From NCBI GenBank assembly GCA_052161605.1, contig CP197409.1: a stretch of DNA of 64,000 nt, one strand, 5' to 3'. Shown one piece after another: positions 1-7,640 of this stretch (positions are counted from its first letter, which is position 1; each line of letters starts with the position of its first letter). The position numbers and the translations under genes were made by a program. The stretch comes from JBKCUI01 sp052161605. Lineage in GTDB: Bacteria; Planctomycetota; Planctomycetia; Pirellulales; Pirellulaceae. Below the pieces are notes generated by a model, which saw only the letters and a list, made by a program, of their open reading frames with translations, had not been told where the DNA came from and ran no database searches.

Positions 1-958
1 ATGCGATAGCAGCCTTCTTTTTACGAGTCTTTTGTTTGCCGCAGATTCGGTCGTAGACATGTTTGGCCCAGGGGTTATAGCGAAGTGAGGACCACGCGCA
101 TTCGACAAGGATCGTTCGTGCCAAGGGGTTGCCTCGCTTGGTGATTCGACCATTCCGATCGGTCTCGCCTGATTGGTACTGACGAGGCACTAAACCGAAG
201 TACTGAGAGACTTGTCGACCGTTTTCGAAACGTTTCGCATCGTCGATGCAGGCGACGAGGATCTCGGCGGTTCGTGGCCCGACACCTGGAATGGTTTGCA
301 CACGGATAATTCGGGGATCGATCTTACCGATAGACTCAAGCTTCTTGACCACTCCATCAAGGACGGTCGTGAGAGTATCCATCTGAGTGAGTTCGAGATC
401 GAGTTCCCCCTTCCAAAATTCGTGGGGTTCGCACTCTGTAAGCGGTTTGCGAAAGGAGTTGATCCGTTCTCGTCCTGTATTCCATGCCTTCTCGCCGGTG
501 TCGATCGAGATACCGTGATTGACGAACCATGCTCGGATTTTGCACTTCATCTTGTTGATGCGAGAGTCAAGCGTTTTCCGATACTTCACAAGAGAACGGA
601 ATTCGCGGTGGGACTCTGATGGCATGTGAACCGCCTTGAGTTCGTTCATGGCGGCCATGCGGGCCAGCTTCAAGGCATCGTCTTTGTCGGTCTTGCGTTT
701 TACGTTGCTCCACTTCCATGCATCTTCGTTGGTAGAGCAAACGAGGGTTTTGAGACCGAGCGATTGTGCCAGATCGTTGATCCAGCCGGAGGGGCCGCAC
801 GCTTCCATGACGACGAGGTCGATCTTGTGCTTCTTGAAGACGGTCTCAAGGTAGTTTCGATCGGTGGTAGCGTTCAGGAATTCATGCTTTCTGGTTTTTG
901 AGTCGAAAAAGCAGCACATTGTGTTGAATTTTCCGAGGTCAAGTGCGAGAATCTTCAT
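1..958 (-). CDS. IS110-family transposase (C-terminus cut by window edge)
   Basis: Reading the minus strand from an ATG at 956-958 gives at least 319 codons open to base 1. The N-terminal DEDD/RuvC-like domain is recognisable: D7 in LALDLGK, E52 in VVMEACGPSG and the K-T-D-K-D-D cluster at D91/D94. The C-terminal Transposase_20 region follows at roughly residues 205-290, with PGVGPRTAEILVA and the RGNPLARTILVECAW segment that is typical of the family. The product is a DNA recombinase that moves its own element. A shortened relative of the same element lies at 8564-8900. Only the extreme C-terminus is missing, so the gene may be intact beyond the window. The boundary of the element on the right is not resolved. 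Confidence 0.93.
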   Translation of the reverse strand, partial: MKILALDLGKFNTMCCFFDSKTRKHEFLNATTDRNYLETVFKKHKIDLVVMEACGPSGWINDLAQSLGLKTLVCSTNEDAWKWSNVKRKTDKDDALKLARMAAMNELKAVHMPSESHREFRSLVKYRKTLDSRINKMKCKIRAWFVNHGISIDTGEKAWNTGRERINSFRKPLTECEPHEFWKGELDLELTQMDTLTTVLDGVVKKLESIGKIDPRIIRVQTIPGVGPRTAEILVACIDDAKRFENGRQVSQYFGLVPRQYQSGETDRNGRITKRGNPLARTILVECAWSSLRYNPWAKHVYDRICGKQKTRKKKAAIA

Positions 959-1122
959 GGTATTGGATCCTTGGTTGTGGTGGGTGGTAATGATTGTGAC
1001 AGTTGTCGTTCACGCGACACGAGATCACGGGTTTGAGTCGCCAGTTTTACACGAATGGCTCCCACCCGCTACACCTTGGACTTACATGGATTCTTTCTGC
1101 TTTCAATTTGACTGAGACGACA

Positions 1123-1680
1123 ATGAAACTTGATCTCTCCAAGGACAAGCAAAGAATTCGCAAGTACATTGAGCAGCGAATCAAGGATTACCACGTTTAC
1201 GTCAACTGCGGCCCCGGAGAAGATGCCGATCCAATCCAAGCCATTGTCCTTGGGTTCTACGCCGCGCAGGGCGGTTATGTATACCTCGTTTTCGATACAC
1301 GCGCCGGCAAGAATCTTGACGGCAACTGGACTCTTCATATTGATGAACCCACGATGTGCCATTTTCCGAAATGGTGTGACTTCTACGAAAAGGCATGTGA
1401 TGGAGAACCCGTTTCGTTGATTATGGGTGACGGCAGCACGAAGAAACTTGAAAAGTTGGTGGACAATAAAGAGGACATCATAGATGAGAAATCCGAAGAC
1501 GAACTGAATGCGTACTTCGGTAACATGCTTAAGAATCTGATGGCCGAACTGAAGGAGGATGGAACTCTTGCAAAACTGCCTCTGCGAAAAGATGCATTTC
1601 TGATAATTGAGGAATTCGATGGTCATTACTTTTGGCCAGAACCGCGTTCGGTAAAGACCAAAGGTCGTATCCTTCCGTAA
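1123..1680 (+). CDS. Hypothetical cassette protein, 185 aa
   Basis: An ATG at 1123 opens a 185-residue soluble acidic protein with no signal peptide or membrane segment. I do not recognise the family. A longer in-frame opening from 1003 exists, but its first 40 residues are unlike a protein start, and the charged beginning MKLDLSKDKQR at 1123 looks natural. An attC-type hairpin starts 8 bp after the stop, which makes it a probable integron cassette gene. Its size and its lack of relatives I can name are normal for cassette cargo. Function is unknown. Confidence 0.7.
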   Translation: MKLDLSKDKQRIRKYIEQRIKDYHVYVNCGPGEDADPIQAIVLGFYAAQGGYVYLVFDTRAGKNLDGNWTLHIDEPTMCHFPKWCDFYEKACDGEPVSLIMGDGSTKKLEKLVDNKEDIIDEKSEDELNAYFGNMLKNLMAELKEDGTLAKLPLRKDAFLIIEEFDGHYFWPEPRSVKTKGRILP

Positions 1681-1688
1681 AAAAGCAG

Positions 1689-1777
1689 AACCAAGCGGTG
1701 AACCGGAGTTGCCGTTCACGCTGGTTTGAAATGGAAAGTCAATCGCGGCAACACCGGTTACCGCAGTCGTTCGTCGA
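1689..1777 (+). other. attC-type recombination site 1
   Basis: This is an 89-bp imperfect inverted repeat immediately after the preceding stop. The left arm GCGGTGAACCGGAGTTGCCG pairs with CGGCAACACCGGTTACCGC. One G is extrahelical and there is one A/A-type mismatch, as expected for a folded attC bottom strand. The outer ends are AACC on the left and CGTTCGTC on the right, equivalent to the inverse core and core boxes. The middle spacer is unpaired. This identifies the upstream gene as a gene cassette. Confidence 0.75.
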
Positions 1778-1801
1778 AAGAGACTTCGTGAAGACGGAAC
1801 C

Positions 1802-2347
1802 ATGTTTCGCTACTTTCAAGACCCTCTCAATTTTTCCTACGTTCGGGACGACAATGCACCCTGTCACTTCTGCGGTTCAACGGAGAGCCGACTCGATGGT
1901 TCACACTGTCGCGGTGAGGCTTCCATTGATGCGGTTTGTTTCGCTTGCCTCCGCAACGGGAAACTGATCGATCATGACCTGACAACAAACGATGTTGATT
2001 TGAAACGAATCGGTGCTTCGATACCGGATTCTGAAGAACGCGAGAACCTCACGAACCAAATCATCTACTGCACACCACCGTTGCCAACTTGGCAGGATAC
2101 GTGGTGGCCGTTTGTGGACGGAGACTTTTGTACGTTCCTAAAGATCGCTTCTAAACGCGATTTCCAAAACCAAAATGAATTCATTGCAACGGTCTACGAC
2201 GAGTACAAGGAAATGAATGATCCAGATGAACTATGGTCATTTTTACCGGACCGGGAAATCCGGAACTTGTCCGATGGACAATACAACGTTAGTGTCTACT
2301 TGTTCCAACGCGGTAATCGCCTCGTCACGACATGGGACGCAAACTAA
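1802..2347 (+). CDS. CbrC family protein (UPF0167)
   Basis: The 181-residue product matches the CbrC/UPF0167 pattern. It starts with MFRYFQDPLNFSYV, like the F-x-Y-H-P-D-P start of the family. It carries CHFCG and a second Cys pair around CFACL, a probable zinc site. The family hallmark follows near residue 95 with YCTPPLPTWQDTWWP and GDFCTF. E. coli CbrC was named for an effect on colicin E2 sensitivity, but the biochemical role of the family is not known. The ATG is 25 bp after attC site 1, so this is the next cassette. Its own attC is absent: an IS91-like element end begins 17 bp after the stop and has apparently replaced it. Confidence 0.8.
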   Translation: MFRYFQDPLNFSYVRDDNAPCHFCGSTESRLDGSHCRGEASIDAVCFACLRNGKLIDHDLTTNDVDLKRIGASIPDSEERENLTNQIIYCTPPLPTWQDTWWPFVDGDFCTFLKIASKRDFQNQNEFIATVYDEYKEMNDPDELWSFLPDREIRNLSDGQYNVSVYLFQRGNRLVTTWDAN

Positions 2348-2364
2348 GAAGACCATCGACGAAC

Positions 2365-2489
2365 ATAAATAGGCTTAGATGTTGCGTCGGATAGTCGGGG
2401 GAGGGCGTACGTCGAGCCTGATGATTTCTCTTCACTTCTTTGCGGGCCAGCAGATAGCCAACATTTAAGCCCGTGTTCACGAAGCCCCG
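2365..2489 (+). repeat. IS91-like element 5' end, copy 1 (truncated)
   Basis: About 125 bp are nearly the same as 12224-12348, and the first 60 bp match 3420-3478. All three begin with ATAA followed by GGCTTAGATG and GCGTCGGAT. Copies 1 and 3 are preceded by GAAC, the tetranucleotide that IS91-type elements use as target. Copy 2 lies directly upstream of an IS91 transposase remnant, which is why I read the repeat as the element end. No transposase follows here, so this is a truncated solo end. Confidence 0.6.
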
Positions 2490-2870
2490 CGGCAGGATCG
2501 GTGAATCGGGGATGCCCCCTCCTACGGGGTTTACTTCCCCTCGCTCTACCCCTTTTCGTCGTCATCGCAGCAATGTTTCAGACTTGCTGCCCGTGTGTGC
2601 GACTCACTGGTTGGCATTCTTGTTGTGTCGGAGCGAGTTTCCTCGTTGGCAAGGGACACTTCGTTAGGGATTCTAGTCCCTTTTTCCGTTCCAGCGCAGT
2701 CCTTCTACGCAGAACGATCCCGCGTCGTTCGTTTTTTTACACCTCGACTTACGATAGCGTTAAGCAACGCACAACTACGGCGGTCCGGTGCCCAGGATCG
2801 GAATCAGTACAAACCGGTGTTGCCGCTTGAGCGACCGTTTGGATGCCTCCCGTTGGCGAACTTGCTATAC
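2490..2870 (+). other. Non-coding stretch upstream of the toxin-antitoxin pair
   Basis: No open frame here looks like a protein; the short frames on both strands have no recognisable motif and odd composition. There is a small inverted repeat around 2511-2531 (GGGGATGCCCCC then CTACGGGG). The right end holds the promoter region of the toxin-antitoxin pair. It is probably debris from a lost cassette joined to the IS91-like end. Confidence 0.5.
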
Positions 2871-2871
2871 T
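2866..2871 (+). promoter_or_regulatory. Possible -10 box for the toxin-antitoxin pair
   Basis: TATACT lies 32 bp before the antitoxin ATG, preceded by TTGC. I see no convincing -35 box at the right distance. Cassettes with toxin-antitoxin pairs usually carry their own promoter, which is the main reason to note it. Confidence 0.35.
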
Positions 2872-2903
2872 GAGTGCATCCCTCGAACCAACAGGAGTAC
2901 TCC

Positions 2904-3131
2904 ATGACCGCTGACCAACTGATATCTGACGCGGCTTCACTGCCTCCATCCGACCGTCTTCGCATTGCTCAAGCAATTTGGGATTCCCTACCTGAAGACG
3001 CTTATCCGGCCCCGGGGCCGGAAATCAAGGCGGAACTTGATGGTAGGATGGCAAATTATCGGGAACACCCCGAGAGCGGTATGACGATTGACGAGCTTCG
3101 TGGCCGGCTAGAGGCTGATCGAGGCGAATGA
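2904..3131 (+). CDS. Addiction-module antitoxin (RelB/TIGR02574 type)
   Basis: A 75-residue acidic protein. It has the family start MTADQLISDAASLPPSDR, the IAQAIWDSLPED block, and the MTIDELRGRLEADRGE tail typical of the Unstab_antitox/TIGR02574 family. It should bind and neutralise the ParE/RelE-type toxin encoded immediately downstream and probably represses its own promoter. The ATG at 2904 has AGGAG 7 bp upstream. The stop overlaps the toxin start (ATGA), so the two are translationally coupled. Confidence 0.9.
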   Translation: MTADQLISDAASLPPSDRLRIAQAIWDSLPEDAYPAPGPEIKAELDGRMANYREHPESGMTIDELRGRLEADRGE

Positions 3132-3418
3132 ACGTGCGCCTTGTTGACGAGGTTTTTCTTGACTTGCGAACGGCTCGGGACTGGTACGATCGAAAGAGTG
3201 CTGGTCTGGGCGATGAGTTTGCGGAAGCGTTCTTTTCTACGGCGCGTGATTTGCCACGTGTTTCCTTGCATCATGCGATTGACGAGACTGGATATCGACC
3301 CATCCGAATGCCTCGTTTTACTGCGGTGATTTACTATGATCTATCGGATTCCGAGATCGTGGTGGTCGGCGTTTTGGTGAATGGACGAAGCGCTTCCACA
3401 CTAAAGAATCGCGGATAA
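3128..3418 (+). CDS. ParE/RelE-family toxin
   Basis: A 96-residue protein of the RelE/ParE plasmid-stabilisation superfamily. It shows an N-terminal helix with the ARDWYDRKSAGLG pattern, then FAEAFFSTARDL, and the beta-strand end YRPIRMPRFTAVIYYDL and VVVGVLVNGR. By family knowledge it poisons either gyrase (ParE) or ribosome-bound mRNA (RelE); the sequence alone does not decide which. It overlaps the antitoxin by 4 bp. An IS91-like end begins 2 bp after its stop, so the attC of this cassette seems to have been lost. Confidence 0.88.
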   Translation: MNVRLVDEVFLDLRTARDWYDRKSAGLGDEFAEAFFSTARDLPRVSLHHAIDETGYRPIRMPRFTAVIYYDLSDSEIVVVGVLVNGRSASTLKNRG

Positions 3419-3504
3419 CATAACTGGGCTTAGATGTTGCGTCGGATAGTCGGGCGAGGGCGAACGTCGGGCCTGATGGTGGCTGTACCTAGGTGACTCG
3501 ATGA

Positions 3505-4029
3505 ATGCAACCCGTTCTCCCTATTAACTACTGCCGAACTCCGATACTCGGGACTAGGCAGTATCGTTACGAGCCTTGCAGCTATGAGAAAACGGTCTAC
3601 AACTCCTGCGGTGATCGGAACTGGAATGTCTTTATAGAACGTCCCCCGAAACCGGACGTGCCAGCCGAGCGGATGTTCAAGTACTTGGCTCGCTATATGA
3701 CCGGAGGTCCCATCTCAGATCTCAGGATCTTGGGAGAAAAGGCTGGTCGCATCTGGTTCTTAGCCCGTAGCCTTAGGAAAGGAGAAGGCCAAATTGCAAC
3801 ATCGCTGGAGAGGGTCGAGTTCGTCAGGAGTTGGAGAGAGGTCATTCTAAAGAATGATCACCCTGTTTGGTATAAGCCAACGGATGTCGAGTGCGAGTTC
3901 CCACCAGAACCGAAACCGTCTTGGGAGCACGCTTATGGATCGCAGACTAAGAAAGCGAGCGAAGAGCCCGACCTCTTCGATGAGATCATCGCCATGCGAG
4001 AGAGCTTAGCGGAGTCGAATACGGCCTGA
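3505..4029 (+). pseudogene. IS91-family transposase, internal deletion
   Basis: The 174-codon frame joins two parts of an IS91-type rolling-circle transposase. Residues 15-37 are the N-terminal zinc-ribbon region (YRYEPC...YNSCGDRN). They run straight into a C-terminal segment WNVFIERPPKPDVPAERM, then FKYLARYMTGGPISDLRIL. In full-length relatives the Cys-Pro-x-Cys of the ribbon and the HUH/Tyr catalytic core lie between these, so the nuclease centre is missing. The frame stays open across the join. A second, more decayed copy of its 3' end is at 9824-10023. It is probably inactive. Confidence 0.75.
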
Positions 4030-4329
4030 CAGGCTCAAAGCCTAGCAGACACAAACAACAAGACTATCACAACAGCCGTTTAACGAGCAAGCCGCTCGAG
4101 CACGTCCAGACCTAGGAAACACGACCAAAACCAGCAGTACGAAGCCCAAGTCCAAAGCCCGCCATCTCAACGCCAGCGGGTTAAAGGGGCGATAGAGCAG
4201 TCCACGTAGGAGTCTAAACAGAGCTCGGGGAGGAGCGAAAAAGAGAAGAATCCGCAGTTAGGTTGCAAACCGCGCCTAGTCAAGCGATAATCTCACGGGA
4301 TGCGGAGCAAAGCCACACAGTTCAACGCA

Positions 4330-4373
4330 CAATCTATCCCACCGCTCCGTTACACTCCGGTAGGGATAGATTG
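4330..4373 (+). repeat. Hairpin at the IS91-like 3' end
   Basis: CAATCTATCCCACCG pairs with CGGTAGGGATAGATTG with a single bulged base. The same structure with altered bases is at 10322-10362 (ACAATCTATCCC against GGGATCGATTGT), and a looser form is near 12715-12750. A subterminal hairpin is expected at the termination end of IS91-type elements. Confidence 0.6.
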
Positions 4374-4411
4374 CATTTCGTTTATGCATAAATTTTTCAT
4401 TTTCACGCTAT

Positions 4412-5173
4412 ATGACCTCCAATCATACCGACTTCCGAATCGCTTACGTCTTACACAACAACATTTTGCAGATGCTCAAAGCGAGGCCCTCTAGCAATGG
4501 ATTGCCGCAGCATTGGCCAAGGGCATTGGACACTACGCTGACTGAAACAGGCCGCGATCTCGATGCCCACCTGGGACGCGAGGTCGCAATAACATCCGCC
4601 AACGTTAACATTTTGCTTTGCCTTGCAGCCTATACGGAGAGTGATCTCGAAGAGATTCTGCTCGCTGCATTTCCCCGTGGTCAACAGAGAGCGGAATTTG
4701 ATGATCGTGCCGTATCTATTCTTCGTAGCGAACTGATCAAATTATCTTCGCTGGAACGTTACTTCGAGTTTTTCCAAAAACTTTATGGAAAACACCCGCG
4801 TGACTTGCTTTGCGATCAAACAAAGACCGGTGTGCGTCTTCTATTCGATTTGCGCAACATCGTCATTCACGCTTCGGCCTTGGCTGGTCAGTGGCATTGT
4901 AAGGATGGACAGCATTATCTAATGGTCGACGATCCTTTTTACTTGAGTGTCGTGAGAACATCTGCGAGACTTCTTGGACTTCCAGATACGTTTTACTGTT
5001 TACCGGAGTCCTTGTTGGGTTGCAATGAGTTGATCGACATTTTCATCCAATGCGCGGGCGACGCCATTTCGATCCTAAGCAAATACGTTGTCGAGCACTG
5101 GCCAGATTGCAAAATTGAATTTCATCTACCATACTTGGTTAACGAAGCATTGAAATACAAGGCTTCGGTGTAG
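4412..5173 (+). CDS. HEPN-like protein, 253 aa, cassette-borne
   Basis: A soluble, helix-rich protein of 253 residues whose family I do not recognise. Residues 144-158 contain LLFDLRNIVIHAS, an R-N-x3-H motif (R-x4-H) in a helix, the active-site signature of HEPN ribonucleases such as RnlA, HepT and abortive-infection proteins. Upstream are charged helices with ELIKLSSLERYFEFF. If the motif is real, the protein could be a metal-independent RNase or a non-catalytic HEPN relative. No partner nucleotidyltransferase (MntA-like) is next to it. The ATG at 4412 lies just after the IS91-like 3' end, and an attC site starts 16 bp after the stop. Confidence 0.6.
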   Translation: MTSNHTDFRIAYVLHNNILQMLKARPSSNGLPQHWPRALDTTLTETGRDLDAHLGREVAITSANVNILLCLAAYTESDLEEILLAAFPRGQQRAEFDDRAVSILRSELIKLSSLERYFEFFQKLYGKHPRDLLCDQTKTGVRLLFDLRNIVIHASALAGQWHCKDGQHYLMVDDPFYLSVVRTSARLLGLPDTFYCLPESLLGCNELIDIFIQCAGDAISILSKYVVEHWPDCKIEFHLPYLVNEALKYKASV

Positions 5174-5188
5174 TATGCCGAGCGGATG

Positions 5189-5277
5189 CATAACAATCGC
5201 ATGCAACGGAGCCGGCGGTCGGGTCGGTTTTGAAGTCAACGCATCTCGCGCCGGCCCGCTGATGCGAGGCGTTCGCC
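5189..5277 (+). other. attC-type recombination site 2
   Basis: This 89-bp site begins with CATAACAATCGCATGCAACG and ends with GATGCGAGGCGTTCGCC. The outer arms TCGCAT and ATGCGA pair, and the inner arms GAGCCGGCG and CGCCGGC pair, with extra unpaired bases on one arm. It belongs to the gene ending at 5173. This outline (TAACAA at the left and GTTCGCC at the right, with a GC-rich inner stem) is the same as in sites 1, 4 and 6. Confidence 0.75.
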
Positions 5278-5308
5278 AACTCAGCCTTGAACAGACCGAG
5301 CCGTAAAG

Positions 5309-6358
5309 ATGCGAAGTGAATCCGTCAGCCTCTTCTTCTCGCTTATCGCCTTGCTTTGCATACCCTGCGCAATTGTGATCGCATTGGCCGCGATCCGACG
5401 ACTACGCAATAAATCCGCGATGCCGTTCAAGGGCGTTTGGGGAACTTGTGCGATGGCCGCCACGATTACCGTCGTAATTACATTGGTCATCTCTTTCATC
5501 CTCAAGGCGACCGGGTTCTTTGATCAACAGTTTTATAGACCATCAGCACGCTCCTTTGGTGCGCAAGACGAACTTAGACTCCAACCTGAAATCGTGAGTT
5601 TTGCCAGCGCCGATGGCACGATGCTGCATGGATGGTTCCTACGTTCGGAGGACGATCCGCTAGGGACGGTAATCTGCTTCCAAGGTAGCGACCGGAACAT
5701 CACCTATACGACCCGAAGCGTATATTGGCTGACGCAACGCGGATTTAATGTTTTCGTTTTTGACTACCGTGGATACGGTCTGTCTGAGGGCGCACCGGAC
5801 CGAAAGGGGCTCGTCGAAGATTCAGTTGCGGCAATTGACTATGTGGTGACTCGCTCGGACGTGCGACCCGACAGGATCGTTCTGTATGGTCAGAGTATGG
5901 GAGGGCAACTCGCCCTAAACGCTGCTTCGATTCGAAAGGACGCCGGCATTCGTTTGGTGATTGCCGAAGCGACTTATGCTCGTCAAAGCTACCACTTGAG
6001 TGATAAGCTTGGGCAAATCGGTCCGCTTTGGCTGGTGAAATGGGGAGGTTGGCTGCTAACCAGTGATGAATACAGCGGCGAGTCGGCGATTGCGGACTTG
6101 CGGTCGACGCCAGTATTGCTCGTTCACGGGAATTCAGACACGGGCGTCATTCCCTACCATAGCGAACGGCTCTTCGACGCCGCTGCAGGAGCCAAAGAGA
6201 TTTGGCGGTACGAAGGGATCGGACACCTGCAGATATTTAACGATGAACCACCGCGAGAACGGCTGGTTGAGTTCATAAAGACACATTTGTCCCCCATGTT
6301 CGACGTTGATGGCACAGCAGCGGGCGGGGAACAAACGGATGAACGCGAGCCGGAATAG
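5309..6358 (+). CDS. Membrane-anchored alpha/beta hydrolase (S33-like)
   Basis: Residues 1-70 contain two hydrophobic segments (about 6-28 and 47-69), so the enzyme should be anchored with its hydrolase domain outside the cytoplasm or at the membrane. The fold follows from about residue 90. The nucleophile elbow is GQSMGG (Ser near residue 195), the acid is Asp in VHGNSDTG, and the histidine is in GIGHLQIF. The family covers esterases, lipases and peptidases; the substrate cannot be told. At 349 residues it is large for a cassette. The last codons, from about 6330, read into the attC site, so the natural C-terminus probably once ended a little earlier. Confidence 0.85.
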   Translation: MRSESVSLFFSLIALLCIPCAIVIALAAIRRLRNKSAMPFKGVWGTCAMAATITVVITLVISFILKATGFFDQQFYRPSARSFGAQDELRLQPEIVSFASADGTMLHGWFLRSEDDPLGTVICFQGSDRNITYTTRSVYWLTQRGFNVFVFDYRGYGLSEGAPDRKGLVEDSVAAIDYVVTRSDVRPDRIVLYGQSMGGQLALNAASIRKDAGIRLVIAEATYARQSYHLSDKLGQIGPLWLVKWGGWLLTSDEYSGESAIADLRSTPVLLVHGNSDTGVIPYHSERLFDAAAGAKEIWRYEGIGHLQIFNDEPPRERLVEFIKTHLSPMFDVDGTAAGGEQTDEREPE

Positions 6359-6413
6359 CCCGGCTGGCTCGCTTCGCTCGGCAAAGCTTGCTCCCGGCCG
6401 CGATATCCTTAAC
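6330..6413 (+). other. attC-type recombination site 3
   Basis: AACAAACGGATGAACGCGAGCCGG pairs with CCGGCCGCGATATCCTTAAC in the order GGAT, CGCG, GCCGG, with the bases GAA and A extrahelical on the left arm. The apex carries an additional G/C-rich hairpin. It overlaps the last 10 codons of the hydrolase gene, an arrangement often seen when a cassette gene has lost its own stop. The right core GTT box is weak. Confidence 0.6.
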
Positions 6414-6432
6414 ATTCCCCGAATAAAGCTTC

Positions 6433-7005
6433 ATGACAAAAAACGTCAAGTACGAATGTGACGAAGGCGAGTATCTTCGCGCGGCGCGAGGATTCGTACG
6501 TGCCATGGTCGCAGAACTCAATGAAGCGCTGATCGAAAATCGAATCTCTAAATCAAAACGTCGCGAAATCTGTACATCGTTTGTCTATTCGCTTTGCAAT
6601 ACATTCGATCAAGGATGGGTGCGCAACGAAGGAAAGACGTATTACCCGTTGCTTGCATTCACCAAGAAATTCTACAATATCGGCGACACGCTAGACTCCG
6701 TAGCTCCAATTCAAATGCCTGATCACAGTGTGCCATTCTACGAAGTGCTTGGGGGCGAGACTGACTGGCTATTTGACGACTGCGGAGGCAAGCGTCCGCC
6801 AGATATTCTGGGTAACGTTGGTAGTGAAATGCCAGACATCGATTTGCCACCGGAACCTGAAACAGAAAGAATACGGCTCCCATGCTCCGTTTGCCAAGGA
6901 TCAGGCAAGTGTTTTTGCCTGCGCAAAGGATCGGGAGAGGCGGCAGACTGTCCGCGATGCACCGGCACCGGTAAATGTAGCCATTGCAAGGGCACTGGAT
7001 TCTAG
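6433..7005 (+). CDS. Hypothetical protein with C-terminal CxxCxGxG zinc motifs
   Basis: A 190-residue cassette protein. Residues 1-130 are a helical region I do not recognise. The C-terminal 45 residues hold CSVCQGSGKCFC, then CPRCTGTGKCSHCKGTGF, the DnaJ-type zinc-binding pattern with two CxxCxGxG-like repeats. There is no J domain, so it is not a chaperone of the DnaJ type. A zinc-stabilised protein-binding tail is the reasonable reading. An attC site begins 10 bp after the stop. Confidence 0.7.
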   Translation: MTKNVKYECDEGEYLRAARGFVRAMVAELNEALIENRISKSKRREICTSFVYSLCNTFDQGWVRNEGKTYYPLLAFTKKFYNIGDTLDSVAPIQMPDHSVPFYEVLGGETDWLFDDCGGKRPPDILGNVGSEMPDIDLPPEPETERIRLPCSVCQGSGKCFCLRKGSGEAADCPRCTGTGKCSHCKGTGF

Positions 7006-7015
7006 GCGGTCGGGG

Positions 7016-7106
7016 AACCAAGCATTGGACCGAAGGGCTCGATCATTCGGCCCTGACTTGTGTCGAGATCACCCCTCGCCCATCGGTCAATGCCGTCGTT
7101 CGTCGA
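7016..7106 (+). other. attC-type recombination site 4
   Basis: The clearest site in the array. AACCAAGCATTGGACCGAAGGGC on the left pairs with GCCCATCGGTCAATGCCG on the right, giving a 17-bp stem with one extrahelical G and one mismatch. The right end is CGTTCGTCG, identical in the core box to site 1. The unpaired middle contains CTTGTGTCGAG. Confidence 0.8.
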
Positions 7107-7136
7107 CTGATGTTGACTGACGCTCTACACGAATGA

Positions 7137-7380
7137 ATTGAACTTGGAACGAAACGAATTATCTACATCGATGTTGACGACACGTTGATCCGAACGTTTG
7201 GAACGAAACAAATACCAATGTCGTCGTGTGTGAAATATGTCCGCAGAATGCATGCTTACGGTCATCAACTGTATTGCTGGAGTCGCGGTGGCGCGGAGTA
7301 TTCTCGTGGTGTTGCTGTTTCTCTTGGCATAGCGGACTGCTTTTTGGGGTTCCTTCCCAAACCCGACGTTTACGCACACC
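7137..7380 (+). pseudogene. HAD-like hydrolase remnant
   Basis: From 7155 the plus strand encodes RIIYIDVDDTLIRTFGTK, a HAD motif I (D-V-D-D-T-L). It continues to HAYGHQLYCWSRGGAEYSR, a motif II-like region (S of CWSRGG), and ends with GFLPKPDV. No proper start is available: the nearest ATG at 7133 hits a stop two codons later, so the 5' end appears frameshifted. After about 7380 the sequence no longer resembles the family. It is probably a former cassette gene now broken at both ends. Confidence 0.6.
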
Positions 7381-7536
7381 TCAGCAGGCTTCCTCTCCAC
7401 GGTTTGTCGTCTCCCCGCAGTTGCCTACGTCTAGTACTTAGATTGTTTGGTACCATTTGGTATACTGTCCTCCAAGCAATTCCCATTTTCGTACAGGGGA
7501 CTTGCACCCCATTAGTTCACACCCGTGCCGGGCGTA

Positions 7537-7613
7537 CGATGCACCAAAGTCGGCGAGCGGTGCGTTTTGACAATGGATAGATCACCTCGCCGACTTGGTG
7601 ATCCGTAACGTTC
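7537..7613 (+). other. attC-type recombination site 5
   Basis: GATGCACCAAAGTCGGCGAG on the left pairs with CTCGCCGACTTGGTGATC on the right with two extrahelical bases. The right end is GTAACGTTCTGCC. A short coding-like tail of an unidentified lost gene precedes it (7440-7536), so this site probably belonged to a different, now deleted cassette than the HAD remnant. Confidence 0.75.
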
Positions 7614-7640
7614 TGCCGTTCAGATTTGAGATTTAAAACG

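Larger units (their letters stand above)
3420..4380 (+). mobile_element. IS91-like element remnant 1 (internally deleted)
   Basis: The unit runs from the element end ATAACTGGGCTTAGATG at 3420, through a shortened transposase gene (3505-4029), to a 3' region shared with 10024-10380 that ends in a strong hairpin and TTTCGTTTA. IS91-type elements have no terminal inverted repeats and move by rolling-circle replication from one end to the other, so the two unlike ends fit. The 3' non-coding part (4030-4330) holds no gene and is about 90% the same as the second copy by eye. The element is non-autonomous now. Confidence 0.65.

Noticed and set aside
2365..2430. The IS91-like 5' ends as another attC type
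   Set aside because: They have only a weak inverted repeat, continue as a homologous sequence for 125 bp in two copies, and one leads directly into an IS91 transposase.
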